This document shows, piece after piece, positions 53,018 through 61,314 of a stretch of DNA of 64,000 bases. Under the pieces are notes generated by a model. It had not been told where the DNA came from. It saw nothing but the letters and a program-made list of their open reading frames with translations, and did not search any database. The position numbers and the translations under genes were made by a program. The stretch is from Neolewinella lacunae (GTDB taxonomy: Bacteria > Bacteroidota > Bacteroidia > Chitinophagales > Saprospiraceae), in NCBI RefSeq assembly GCF_014349155.1, contig NZ_JACSIT010000100.1, forward strand, positions 186,001 to 250,000, read 5' to 3'. Each line of letters begins with the position of its first letter. Within the stretch, counting starts at the first letter, position 1.

Positions 53018-56000
53018 TCACTCCCGAATCATCGCCAAAATCTCGTCCACTTCCAATGCGCCGGCGTTGCCCGTGCCGGAGAGGATTTGGTCGGCCAGGT
53101 CGCGTTTTTCCCGGTGGAGGGAGATGATGCGCTCTTCGATGGTGCCCTGGCTGACGAAGCGGTAAACGGTGACGGGGCGTTGCTGCCCGATGCGGTGGGC
53201 GCGGTCGCTGGCCTGGTCTTCCACGGCGGGGTTCCACCAGGGGTCGAGGTGGAGGACGTAGTCGGCGGCCGTCAGGTTCAGGCCTGTCCCGCCGGCCTTG
53301 AGGCTGATCAGGAAGACGTCGCCTTCGCCCCCCTGGAAGGCATTGACGGCCGCTTCGCGCTGGGCACCGGGCGTACTGCCGTCCAGATACTGGTAGGGTA
53401 TGCGCTGGCCTTTCACCCAGTTCTCGACGATCTTGAGGTGCTTGACGAACTGGCTGAAGACGAGGGCTTTGTGGCCACTTTCCAGGATCTCCAGGAGGGT
53501 TTCGCCGACGAGTTCCAGTTTGGCGCTGCCCAGTTTGCTGGTGGGGCGTACCAGGCGGGGGTGGCAGGCGGCCTGCCGCAGTTTGGTCAGTTGGGCCAGC
53601 ACGGTGAAGCGGCGCTGTTGCTCTTCGGCGGCGGCAATGGCCTCCACGGCCTGCCGGCGCATGGCTTCGTAGAGGGCTTTTTCTTCTTCACTCAGCTCCA
53701 CTTCCAGGATGATCTCGGTTTTCGGGGGCAGCTCGGTGAGCACTTCGTCCTTGCGACGGCGCAGGATGAAGGGTTGGACCAAATTTTTGAGGGCCCGCTG
53801 CCGCTCGGCGTTGCCATCGCGGGCGATCGGGCGGTTGTACTTTTCGTTGAAGGCCTGTTTGCCCAGCAGGAGCCCGGGATTGAGGAAGCGGAAGAGGCTC
53901 CAGAGTTCGCCGAGGTGGTTTTCAATCGGCGTTCCGGTGGTGGCCAGCTTGAAATCCCCTTGCAGGTCTTGTACGGTCTTGGCCCGCTTGGTGGCGGCGT
54001 TTTTGATGGCCTGGGCTTCGTCCAGGACGATGTTGGCGAAGGGGATCGCGGCCAGCTCCTCGCCGATGAAGGGCAAAAGACCGTAGCTGACCAGGGCCAG
54101 GTCGTTGGGGCCCAACTGGCTCAACTGCGGCGTGTCCTGGCGCGTAGCGATGAGAATGGGCTGGAGGCTGGGGGCGAAGCGTTCCGTTTCCCGCTGCCAG
54201 TTGCGGGTGACGGAAGCCGGGGCAATGACCAGGCTGGGGCCGAGGTGGGCGCGGGCGGTAAGGACGGCCAGGGCCTGCACTGTTTTGCCCAGGCCCATAT
54301 CATCGGCCAGGCAGCCCCCGACGCCCCAGGCGGCCAGGCGCATCATCCAGCGGAAGCCTTCTTTTTGGTAGTCGCGCAGGTCGGCCAGGAATTCCTTGGG
54401 TACCCGCGGGCGGATGTTGTTGGCGGTGCGGATGCGCTCCAGGCTCTCGTTCCAGGCTTCATCCAGCTCGAGGTCTTGCAGGCCCTCGGTGAGTTCCGAA
54501 AAGGCGGTGGCGGCCAAAACGGGCAGTTGGAATTTCTCGCCCTTGCGGTGCAGGAGGCCTTCCATTTCCAGGATGCGGTCGCGGAGCTCATCCGTCAGGG
54601 CCACAAACTGCCCTTCGGCGAGTTCGATGAAGTTGCTTTGGTCGCTTTGGAGGTGTTCCAGGACGAGCTGGAGGTCTAGTACCCGGTTTTCGTCGACCGT
54701 GAGTTTGCCATCGACTTCAAACCAGTCCCGTTGCTTCCCGACGCGGATGGCCAGCTCATCGGAGCCGAGGTTACCGACGATGCGGAGTTTCTCGCCCCTG
54801 GGGTGCTCAATGCTGATGTCGCCCTGGGTCACGAGGCGGCGCAGTTCGAGCAGGATGCGCAGGGCGGCCTGGGTATTTTCGACGGTCCATTCAAATCCCG
54901 GGTGGGGCAGGGCCGTCAGGGTGGGGCAGCTGGCGATGGCCTGCTCCGCCCTGGCAAGTTCTTCGGCCAGGGGGCGTTCCAGGATGTGCCGCCCGTCTTC
55001 CAGCACAATGATGCTGCGCGGCAGGCCTTCGCCGGGCTGGAAGTAAAAGGGCTCCGCCGGGAGGGGTTTGACGTGGAGTTCCACCTTGTAGCCTTCCCCG
55101 AAGGGCAGCAAATGGAAGCAGGGCAGGGGGCTGCCCGCGTGCACCTCCAGGTCTTCATCGATCAGGTCGAAGGTAGACTGGACCTGGACCAGCGGACGTA
55201 CTTTTTCCAGAATCCCTTCCAGGGCGGGACGTTGGTCGGCGGGGAGTTCCAGTTTACTCCCGATGGCCCAACCCAGCTTGGCCTGCTCTTCGGTGAGGTG
55301 GTAGATGCGGTAGCGGGTGGGGGTTTCCTTTTGCCAGCGGTAGCCCGCGGCGTCGATGGGCGGATCGAAGCGGAGCAAAATGCCTTCGGCCGTCTCCGTT
55401 ACCTGCAATTCGGGGGTGGAACGGATGAGCTCGACGGGGATCCGGCGGTTCTCATCCATGTAGATGCGGGGGTGATCGGCAATTTCGTGGAGCATTTGCG
55501 CGAAGTCGGCCACCAGCATGTCGTTCTGGTAGGACATGGCCGTGGAGAGCCGGCGGCCATCGTAGGAACGCACGGCGGCCAGCGACCGGACGTCGGCGGG
55601 GTCCAGTACCTCAGGATGGGGATAGTGGAGCAGGTCGGTAGTCTTGAGGCGGCGGCCTTTGGTCCAGCCCGACTTTCCCTGCTTTTGTTCTTTGCAGTAG
55701 GCTTCCTGCGCGTCGAAGTCGATGATCCAGATGGTGCGCAGATTCGTTTCTGAGGTCTTTTCCTTGCTCGTCCCGATGCTGGCAAGTTGTCTTAATGCGT
55801 AGGCCCAGGCTGGTTTTACGGGGATCAGGTGGAGCAGGCTCGACTCCCCCGGCACCTGCGGCCGCGCCCAATCGTGCGTAGTAGGAACGGAAAAAGTTTC
55901 GCCCGGAAAGAGGACGCCCAGCGCGTGCAGCAGTTCCCCACTGAGCCAGGGAAGGCCCTGGAGCTCTCCTTTGGCCAGTTGTATGCGGAGATTATCGACC

Positions 56001-57145
56001 TGCGACGGGCGCAATTTGATGCCCATCCAGGCCGCCGACCAGAGCGCCATGAGCATGGCCGTGGGGTGCAGGCTGGGGTGCCCAATTTGCTCAAACAACA
56101 GGGCTTCCCCTTTCTCAACTTCCCCCTTTTCGTGGAGGACGAAAGCCAAAAAGCAATTGATGGTGAGGGGCTGGGCGCTGCGGCGGAAGGTACCCGCCAC
56201 GCTCAAAAAAGCCGCTTTATCCAGGTGCCCCTTTCCGTAACAATACAGCAGGGCAATGACATCGATCAGGTCCGCCTCCTCCCGTTGCCCCCTTTGCAGG
56301 ATGCTGGTGAAGTCTTTGGCCGCCTCCTCCCCGCTCCCGCTGAGCAGGTAGCAAAGCCCCCGCAGGCCGGGGTCAAAGTCGAAAAACTCCGGCCGTTCCT
56401 GAAAATAATGCATGCCCATGACGGCCACTATGCGGATCTCGTTGGGATAATCCTGCGGGGCAATGTCGGGGCGCAGTAAATTAATGATGCGTTCCAGCTC
56501 CTGGGCGGCGTACTGGCCCCAGGTAGGGTAGTGCTTGAAGTGCTCGGCGAGGGTGAGCCAAATGAAATCGAAGTGGCGTTTGCTCCAGAAATGGTAATCG
56601 AACACGGAAAAAAACAGGGCAAGCGGGTTACCCAATTTCCGGACACTAAACTGATTGAAGCGGGATATGGAGGCGTCCAATTCTTTGAACTCCTTCGGCC
56701 GGTTGAGCAGCAATTTTTGCAGCAGGCGGGTTTCCATCTGCTGTTCATAGCTGCCCCAGAAGTGGTTCACCTGCCCGTTATCGGGGTAGCTGTGGACCGC
56801 GTTGACGCCCTTGATGATGGCTTCCAGGACTTCCCGGGGCAAGGCATCGAGGGCAAAAATGATGGGCAATTCCCATTTCGGGGCAATCAGGAACTTGCGG
56901 AAAGTATAGGTGAAATAGGGGCAGTATTTCGCGTTGCCGGTGGGGATTTTGATTCGCCAGTTAAACTTCGGGGGCAGTTTTTTGCCATTGCGCTGCGCAA
57001 TTGAGGCCACGGTTTTGACGGAGTCGTCGTCCGCCTCAAAACCGTTCAACGCGGCAATGGCCAGGTACAGAAATTCTTCAGGTGGCAAGGACAGTACTTG
57101 CTTCTTAAGCTGCTCGTGCTCAGAAATAGGAAAGGTGACTTGCAT
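53018..57145 (-). CDS. SNF2-family DNA helicase/translocase
   Basis: 1375 residues. The C-terminal third is a full SNF2 ATPase: CLADDMGLGKTVQALAVLTARA (Walker A near 950), NIVLDEAQAIKNAATKRAK (DEAQ near 1040), TGTPIENHLGELWSLFRFLNPG, VFSQFVKHLKIVENW, LISLKAGGTGLNLTAADYVLHLDPWWNPAVEDQASDRAHRIGQ (near 1310). Ahead of it is a bacterial SNF2-associated region, and the first 700 residues are alpha-helical and not recognised. Such proteins remodel protein-DNA complexes or act in defence systems. The dispersed 18-mer encodes ARPQV near residue 426. It is monocistronic. Confidence 0.93.
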   Translation of the reverse strand: MQVTFPISEHEQLKKQVLSLPPEEFLYLAIAALNGFEADDDSVKTVASIAQRNGKKLPPKFNWRIKIPTGNAKYCPYFTYTFRKFLIAPKWELPIIFALDALPREVLEAIIKGVNAVHSYPDNGQVNHFWGSYEQQMETRLLQKLLLNRPKEFKELDASISRFNQFSVRKLGNPLALFFSVFDYHFWSKRHFDFIWLTLAEHFKHYPTWGQYAAQELERIINLLRPDIAPQDYPNEIRIVAVMGMHYFQERPEFFDFDPGLRGLCYLLSGSGEEAAKDFTSILQRGQREEADLIDVIALLYCYGKGHLDKAAFLSVAGTFRRSAQPLTINCFLAFVLHEKGEVEKGEALLFEQIGHPSLHPTAMLMALWSAAWMGIKLRPSQVDNLRIQLAKGELQGLPWLSGELLHALGVLFPGETFSVPTTHDWARPQVPGESSLLHLIPVKPAWAYALRQLASIGTSKEKTSETNLRTIWIIDFDAQEAYCKEQKQGKSGWTKGRRLKTTDLLHYPHPEVLDPADVRSLAAVRSYDGRRLSTAMSYQNDMLVADFAQMLHEIADHPRIYMDENRRIPVELIRSTPELQVTETAEGILLRFDPPIDAAGYRWQKETPTRYRIYHLTEEQAKLGWAIGSKLELPADQRPALEGILEKVRPLVQVQSTFDLIDEDLEVHAGSPLPCFHLLPFGEGYKVELHVKPLPAEPFYFQPGEGLPRSIIVLEDGRHILERPLAEELARAEQAIASCPTLTALPHPGFEWTVENTQAALRILLELRRLVTQGDISIEHPRGEKLRIVGNLGSDELAIRVGKQRDWFEVDGKLTVDENRVLDLQLVLEHLQSDQSNFIELAEGQFVALTDELRDRILEMEGLLHRKGEKFQLPVLAATAFSELTEGLQDLELDEAWNESLERIRTANNIRPRVPKEFLADLRDYQKEGFRWMMRLAAWGVGGCLADDMGLGKTVQALAVLTARAHLGPSLVIAPASVTRNWQRETERFAPSLQPILIATRQDTPQLSQLGPNDLALVSYGLLPFIGEELAAIPFANIVLDEAQAIKNAATKRAKTVQDLQGDFKLATTGTPIENHLGELWSLFRFLNPGLLLGKQAFNEKYNRPIARDGNAERQRALKNLVQPFILRRRKDEVLTELPPKTEIILEVELSEEEKALYEAMRRQAVEAIAAAEEQQRRFTVLAQLTKLRQAACHPRLVRPTSKLGSAKLELVGETLLEILESGHKALVFSQFVKHLKIVENWVKGQRIPYQYLDGSTPGAQREAAVNAFQGGEGDVFLISLKAGGTGLNLTAADYVLHLDPWWNPAVEDQASDRAHRIGQQRPVTVYRFVSQGTIEERIISLHREKRDLADQILSGTGNAGALEVDEILAMIRE
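55852..55869 (-). repeat. 18-bp dispersed repeat, exact, inside the SNF2 gene
   Basis: Here the codon phase differs from the other two genic copies: the protein reads W-ARPQV-P. Confidence 0.95.
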
Positions 57146-57188
57146 CCGGCAAAGATAGCTTTACGGAGCGCCTTTTTTCCCAGGAAGT

Positions 57189-57206
57189 GGGCGCGGCCGC
57201 AGGTGC
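57189..57206 (+). repeat. 18-bp dispersed repeat, exact, upstream of the SNF2 gene
   Basis: Followed immediately by the third GATGTGCGGTGTCAG-type array, matching the pairing of these two repeats at 29829. Confidence 0.95.
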
Positions 57207-57380
57207 AGTGGATGTTGGATGTGCGGTGTCAGATGTGCGATGTCAGATGTGCGGTGTCAGATGTGCGGTGTCAGATGTGCGATGTCAGATGTGAGGTGTC
57301 AGATGTGCGGTGTCAGAACGTGGTACATCTGACATCTGACATCGTACATCATACATCATACATCATACATCATACATTTC
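57207..57380. repeat. Irregular tandem repeat with inverted half
   Basis: Units such as GATGTGCGGTGTCA and GATGTGCGATGTCA run to about 57315, then turn into the complementary orientation (CATCTGACATCTGACATCG, then CATCATACATCATACATC). The two halves could fold back. The right end contributes the last codons and the stop of the phosphopantetheinyl transferase gene. Confidence 0.88.
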
Positions 57381-57998
57381 CCGTTGGGTGCAGCCGACGA
57401 GGACGAAATTGGGGAAGGACCGGAAGAAGAGGTCGTAGTGAAGATTGAGTTCGTCGCGGACGATTTGGCCGGTGGCCTGGGCCAGGTCGACGCGCAAGTC
57501 CTGGCGAAAATCAAGCTGCCGGCGGCCGAAAGCTTTGTACATGGCCTCTTTAGCCGCCCAGCAGAGGTGCATCTGGAAGAGCGCGTCGTTTTCCGTCAAC
57601 TGGGCCAACTCCGGGGGATTCATGAAGCGATCAGCCAGCACCTCGATGCGCGGAACGATGCGTTGCACATCGATGCCACAAGACCGGGGGTGGGCGATGG
57701 CGGCGGCGTAGTTGACCGTATGGCTGATGGAAATGTGGAAATGGGTGTCGCGCAGGTGGGGTTTGCCAGCACTGTCTTTGTACATTTCGCCCCGTTCGCC
57801 GCGCCCGCTCATGACGTGCAGGAGCATGCGGGCGGCCAGGAACTCCCGGCGGCGGCCAGTTCCTTTGATGCCGGCCAGCGCGGTGGCTTCGGCCGGGAAC
57901 AGGTTGACCCGCTCGCGGAGCCAGTCTTCGGATTCAGTGATGTGCCAGAGGCCCCACTCGCCGGGGGGCTGGAGCTGCTCGTGCAGAATGACGGCCAA
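57363..57998 (-). CDS. 4'-phosphopantetheinyl transferase superfamily protein
   Basis: 211 residues, Sfp-type size. The metal and CoA motifs are CGIDVQRIVPRI (GxDxE type, with Q in place of E) and LCWAAKEAMYKAFGRR (WxxKEAxxK). Upstream, RREFLAARMLLHVM and HFHISISHTVNYAAAI match the N-terminal half of the fold. It attaches the phosphopantetheine arm of CoA to carrier proteins. The C-terminus REMYDV and the stop lie inside the repeat array, so the end of the protein may have been changed by repeat insertion. Confidence 0.85.
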   Translation of the reverse strand: MAVILHEQLQPPGEWGLWHITESEDWLRERVNLFPAEATALAGIKGTGRRREFLAARMLLHVMSGRGERGEMYKDSAGKPHLRDTHFHISISHTVNYAAAIAHPRSCGIDVQRIVPRIEVLADRFMNPPELAQLTENDALFQMHLCWAAKEAMYKAFGRRQLDFRQDLRVDLAQATGQIVRDELNLHYDLFFRSFPNFVLVGCTQREMYDV

Positions 57999-58080
57999 AC
58001 GCAGATAATTTTGGCCAAAGGTAGCGTGCTGGGCCGGGCTGACAAAAGGGTAGGGGAGAAGGGCCTGGTTTGCCGATTGG

Positions 58081-58248
58081 CTAGCCGAAGTGGACTTCCC
58101 CCATATGGTCCAGCTGGATGCAGTAGCGCATGACGAGTAGTGACACAGTCAGAAGAAGTAGCAGTCCCAGCGCTTGCCCCAGGTCAGAGAAACCTGCGAC
58201 GGTATAGCCGATGGACCAAAAGAGCAATGTGAGAAAAAAGGGTTTCAT
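58081..58248 (-). CDS. Small membrane protein, 55 residues
   Basis: MKPFFLTLLFWSIGYTVAGF and LGQALGLLLLLTVSLLVMRY form two hydrophobic helices with a short loop, ending IQLDHMGEVHFG. No family recognised. The start is 83 bases upstream of the phosphopantetheinyl transferase start, on the same strand, so it could be co-transcribed. It is called because of the clean start and hydrophobic pattern; it may be spurious. Confidence 0.45.
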   Translation of the reverse strand: MKPFFLTLLFWSIGYTVAGFSDLGQALGLLLLLTVSLLVMRYCIQLDHMGEVHFG

Positions 58249-58499
58249 GTTCAAGGGGGGGATGACGGAGCTGGAAACGTAATAGGGTTACTGTTAAAAC
58301 CAGCCGCCGTTACCCCGTGTTCGCCGAAGTTCATCGAAGAAGCCAGCCGGGCAAGCGCTGGACGAAGCCCAATAGAGTTTTCGCAAAGCAGGATTTTTTC
58401 GGTACCGCAATTGTTGTTATTGGTGTAGTGACATATATTATTGATGTATCGACAGGGAATTATTTTTTGCTTGGGTGGAAAAATTAACGTTTAAAATTT
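58249..58499. other. Intergenic, AT-rich towards its right end
   Basis: No gene supported. Base composition changes here from GC-rich backbone to the AT-rich accessory cluster, which may mark its left boundary. Confidence 0.45.
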
Positions 58500-58528
58500 T
58501 TTACTATCGCTGGTGGAGAATACTTTTG
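58500..58528 (+). promoter_or_regulatory. Promoter of the metallopeptidase gene
   Basis: TACTTTTG at 58521-58528 fits TAnnTTTG, with TTT at 58500-58502 18 bases upstream. The ATG is 26 bases downstream. Confidence 0.5.
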
Positions 58529-58554
58529 AATAAAATAAACCTAAATACTGCCTT

Positions 58555-60495
58555 ATGAGACTTCTCGCTTCTCGCTTCTCGCTTCTCGCTTTAGTGCTTG
58601 TTAGCTTAATTTTTATCCCTTCTTGTGAAAAGGAAGAACTTCTTCTGCACACTGAGCAAGGCACCTCAAGCCACCACCCTGCCATTGTTTTTGACGTAGG
58701 GACCCTAAGTTACCGGCCCAAAACAATAGGCTTGGTGGAAACCGTTTTAGGCCCCGACCGCCAAAATCCCTTTACACTGGAAAACATGAAAGCTGCTGCA
58801 ATTGCAGCTACCGGATCCCAAGGAACCCGAATCATAACCGACAAATACGTTGTGTTCAAGCCACAAACTTTAGAGCACTTGCTTTTGCTGGAGGAAGAGG
58901 ATTTGTTTCTGTTGGAATTCCCTTGGACCAAAGAAATCATTGTCAAGGGAGACTACTATGGGGACTATTCCGATTCTACCAGTTTCCCTAACTTGTATAC
59001 GGTGGTTGCTGCAGATTATGTTTTCCCCAGTGTTCCTTATGAGTTGATTGCCAACCTTGATCTTTCTGAAAAGGAGGAGATCATTTTGGAAGAAGCTTTT
59101 GACAGGACGGGTAACAAGCCGGAATGGGATTCCATTTACAAAAACCAGGGCGACTACTGTTTCGAAAACCGATTAGCCCTTGAATGTGACGATAATGGCA
59201 CCTTTGGTGGCGGCACGGGCGGAGGTGGTCCTCTGAATGCTTGTGGTTGTCCGATTCCTTCTAACTCCAGATTTCCCAGCGGTTGTATCCAGGTAGAGGA
59301 CACGGAGTTTGGTGCTTTCCAGGGCGTTCGACGCGTGCGGGTAGTTGGGAAAAACAGTTGGTTTACCTGGCGTACGGCCGATACGAATGATCAGGGTTGC
59401 TGGACCATTAACCGGCGATTTTCTGGCAAAGCCTGGTTCTGGGTGAATTTCAAAAATGAAGGTCGGCTCAAGCTACGATTTGCGGGCGTTAATGGATGGC
59501 GATTCTGGCAAAAAGCCTTCGCGGGGGAACATTACATTGGTAGGATTAATGGTCCTGTCTTCAACAATATCCTTGTGCGCTACAACAGCCGCCAAGACAA
59601 TGCAGTTGGCACCGAAGGCCATTACACGTGGGCGGGCGCTACCGTAAACAACGCTTTGCATGAATACTATGACCGTGCGAATGCGGAAGGGTTTAACACT
59701 CCTCCCGACATTAATACGCTGGTGATGCTGGGCAGAACGGATGGTTTTGCTACGATGTTGCGGCAGATGGGGGCTGGTAACTTTAGGAATGCTTTTGCTG
59801 ATGGAGTGGCGATTGGTTCGGGCGCTGGCTCGGGCTTGCAGTCGCCTATCGCAGCGATAGTTTTTCTAGCTACGGGTTTTCAAAATACCCAAGTTCCTTT
59901 AGCGAACTTAAGAACCTATCTCGGCGACGTTAACATCGGTGGTAATTATATGAATTCAGACCTTCTTAAGCGCCTCTCCTACCACGAAATTGGCCACAGC
60001 GCACATTTCACGAACGCAGGGACGGCTTACTGGAAAGACGTGATCCGCGCCGAGGTAGCCGCTGGTGGCCACGGCGATGAAGACAGCCACCTTGCTGGCC
60101 ACATCCAAGTGGCCGAAAGTTGGGCCGAGCATATTGCGTTGACTATGACTGGAAGGCAGTATGTTAGTGCAAATCAATTAAATAGTGGGTTCGGAGCTAG
60201 CAACGGGTGGTGGAATCGCCTTGAGGAGTTAAGGAATGAAACCTTTGGCCACATCCCCATCGGTCTTTACAACGATTTAATCGATGGGATACATCTCAAG
60301 GAGAAAGTCAGGGATGAAAATAGTTTCCAGATGTTTGAGCTCCTTGACCCTGTCTCGGGATACAGCAATGCATTTTTTACCTCCCAATTGGGCGAAACCG
60401 TTGACTCGCCAGCCCAGTTCCGTTTACGGTGTCTCAATGCCTTACCCACCGGCGTTCCTACAGCTTCAGTAAATGCACTTTTTGAAGAATACTAG
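58555..60495 (+). CDS. Putative HExxH zinc metallopeptidase lipoprotein
   Basis: 646 residues. Lipoprotein signal with SLIFIPSC (C24). The heptamer CTTCTCG is repeated four times in the signal-peptide codons (58561-58588). The middle has a glycine-rich linker (GGGTGGGG) and a cysteine-rich segment (NACGCPIPSN). A zinc-metallopeptidase active site is likely: H477-E478-I-G-H481 in LSYHEIGHSAHF, with E521 (or E525) in VAESWAEHIAL as the third ligand. No family is recognised beyond that. It begins an AT-rich cluster with three paralogous lipoproteins directly downstream, the first only three bases after its stop, so it probably works with them at the outer membrane. Confidence 0.72.
   Translation: MRLLASRFSLLALVLVSLIFIPSCEKEELLLHTEQGTSSHHPAIVFDVGTLSYRPKTIGLVETVLGPDRQNPFTLENMKAAAIAATGSQGTRIITDKYVVFKPQTLEHLLLLEEEDLFLLEFPWTKEIIVKGDYYGDYSDSTSFPNLYTVVAADYVFPSVPYELIANLDLSEKEEIILEEAFDRTGNKPEWDSIYKNQGDYCFENRLALECDDNGTFGGGTGGGGPLNACGCPIPSNSRFPSGCIQVEDTEFGAFQGVRRVRVVGKNSWFTWRTADTNDQGCWTINRRFSGKAWFWVNFKNEGRLKLRFAGVNGWRFWQKAFAGEHYIGRINGPVFNNILVRYNSRQDNAVGTEGHYTWAGATVNNALHEYYDRANAEGFNTPPDINTLVMLGRTDGFATMLRQMGAGNFRNAFADGVAIGSGAGSGLQSPIAAIVFLATGFQNTQVPLANLRTYLGDVNIGGNYMNSDLLKRLSYHEIGHSAHFTNAGTAYWKDVIRAEVAAGGHGDEDSHLAGHIQVAESWAEHIALTMTGRQYVSANQLNSGFGASNGWWNRLEELRNETFGHIPIGLYNDLIDGIHLKEKVRDENSFQMFELLDPVSGYSNAFFTSQLGETVDSPAQFRLRCLNALPTGVPTASVNALFEEY
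58561..58588 (+). repeat. Heptanucleotide microsatellite (CTTCTCG)x4 in the signal peptide region
   Basis: Four perfect 7-base units directly after ATG AGA. Gain or loss of one unit shifts the frame of the lipoprotein gene, so slipped-strand phase variation is possible. Confidence 0.93.
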
Positions 60496-60498
60496 TCA

Positions 60499-61230
60499 AT
60501 GTGTAAGGTAAGATATCTTTTACTACTTCTGGGGGCATCCGTCTTATTTCTGAATGGAACTTGCGAAGACGAGTGCCCCCATATTCTAACACCTTTTGGC
60601 TACGAAATGAATGCCGAAGTTACTATTTATCCGCTTCGAGATACTTTTCGTACGGGAGACACCATCAACGTTTCTTTTCGATTGCCTCGTGAGGTTGAAA
60701 ATAATGGTACTGGAACCATTCTTAAGTTGACAAATGTAGACATCACCACTAGAGCGGCAATTGAAATAATTGACCAAGTGACGGAGAGCACAGATATTGT
60801 TTCGGCGTTGTTTAATGATGTTGATCTAATCACCTATCCAGATACTACAGGGGACGTTCAACTGGTACGCCTTGGGCCAAGCTCCGGTTATGTACAAGGA
60901 ATTCCAGAACCAAATAGTCAAGGAGATTACACTTATGCTTTTGCCTTTGTGCCAAAGTCATTAGGATTGTATCGATTTGCGTACGGGGCGGTTAATTTTG
61001 GCGAAGAATTAGGGCTTCGAGATAATATTTTGGAGATTGAGCAAGAATGTGATAACAGTAATATTTTCAAACTTCTTTATTTGAAGCTGGTGGATGGTAA
61101 CGACGATAATTTGGATATGTTGTGCCAAAGCACCGTGTCAACTTTCTGCGTGTTAGATGAGCCCCGTCGTTCCGATTTATATGAAGACTATCGCCGCCAA
61201 GCTACTTTCATTTTTAGAGTATTAGAGTAA
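60499..61230 (+). CDS. Putative lipoprotein of a three-member tandem family, copy 1
   Basis: 243 residues. Signal MCKVRYLLLLLGASVLFLNGTC with C22 as probable acylation site, then EDECPH. Conserved blocks shared by the three copies are YPLRDTFRTGDTINVSFRLP, a middle ending GLYRFAYGAVNFGEELGL, IEQECD and the C-terminal DEPRRSDLYEDYRRQATFIFRVLE. The predominantly beta pattern suggests an extracellular binding domain. No family recognised. It starts three bases after the metallopeptidase stop and has no promoter of its own, so the two are co-transcribed. Confidence 0.75.
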   Translation: MCKVRYLLLLLGASVLFLNGTCEDECPHILTPFGYEMNAEVTIYPLRDTFRTGDTINVSFRLPREVENNGTGTILKLTNVDITTRAAIEIIDQVTESTDIVSALFNDVDLITYPDTTGDVQLVRLGPSSGYVQGIPEPNSQGDYTYAFAFVPKSLGLYRFAYGAVNFGEELGLRDNILEIEQECDNSNIFKLLYLKLVDGNDDNLDMLCQSTVSTFCVLDEPRRSDLYEDYRRQATFIFRVLE

Positions 61231-61235
61231 TCAAC

Positions 61236-61266
61236 TTTCCAGGCGCTTGGCTAATGTGTACCTTTG
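61236..61266 (+). promoter_or_regulatory. Promoter of lipoprotein copy 2
   Basis: TTTC at 61236-61239 and TACCTTTG at 61259-61266, about 20 bases apart. The same arrangement recurs before copy 3, so promoter and gene were duplicated together. Confidence 0.5.
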
Positions 61267-61314
61267 TTGTACCTTCAATTTGCAACAGGGTACGTTTGCC
61301 TTAAGAGTCTTACT

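Noticed and set aside
369-57206. Cloning-vector or adapter contamination as the source of the 18-mer (it contains a NotI site, GCGGCCGC, and CACCTGC)
   Set aside because: Copies occur in both orientations, are spread over the window, show graded degeneration and have natural flanks; some are inside otherwise intact genes.
58174-58428. Forward-strand frame of 84 codons near 58.3 kb
   Set aside because: No recognisable features and it overlaps a better small membrane-protein frame on the other strand.
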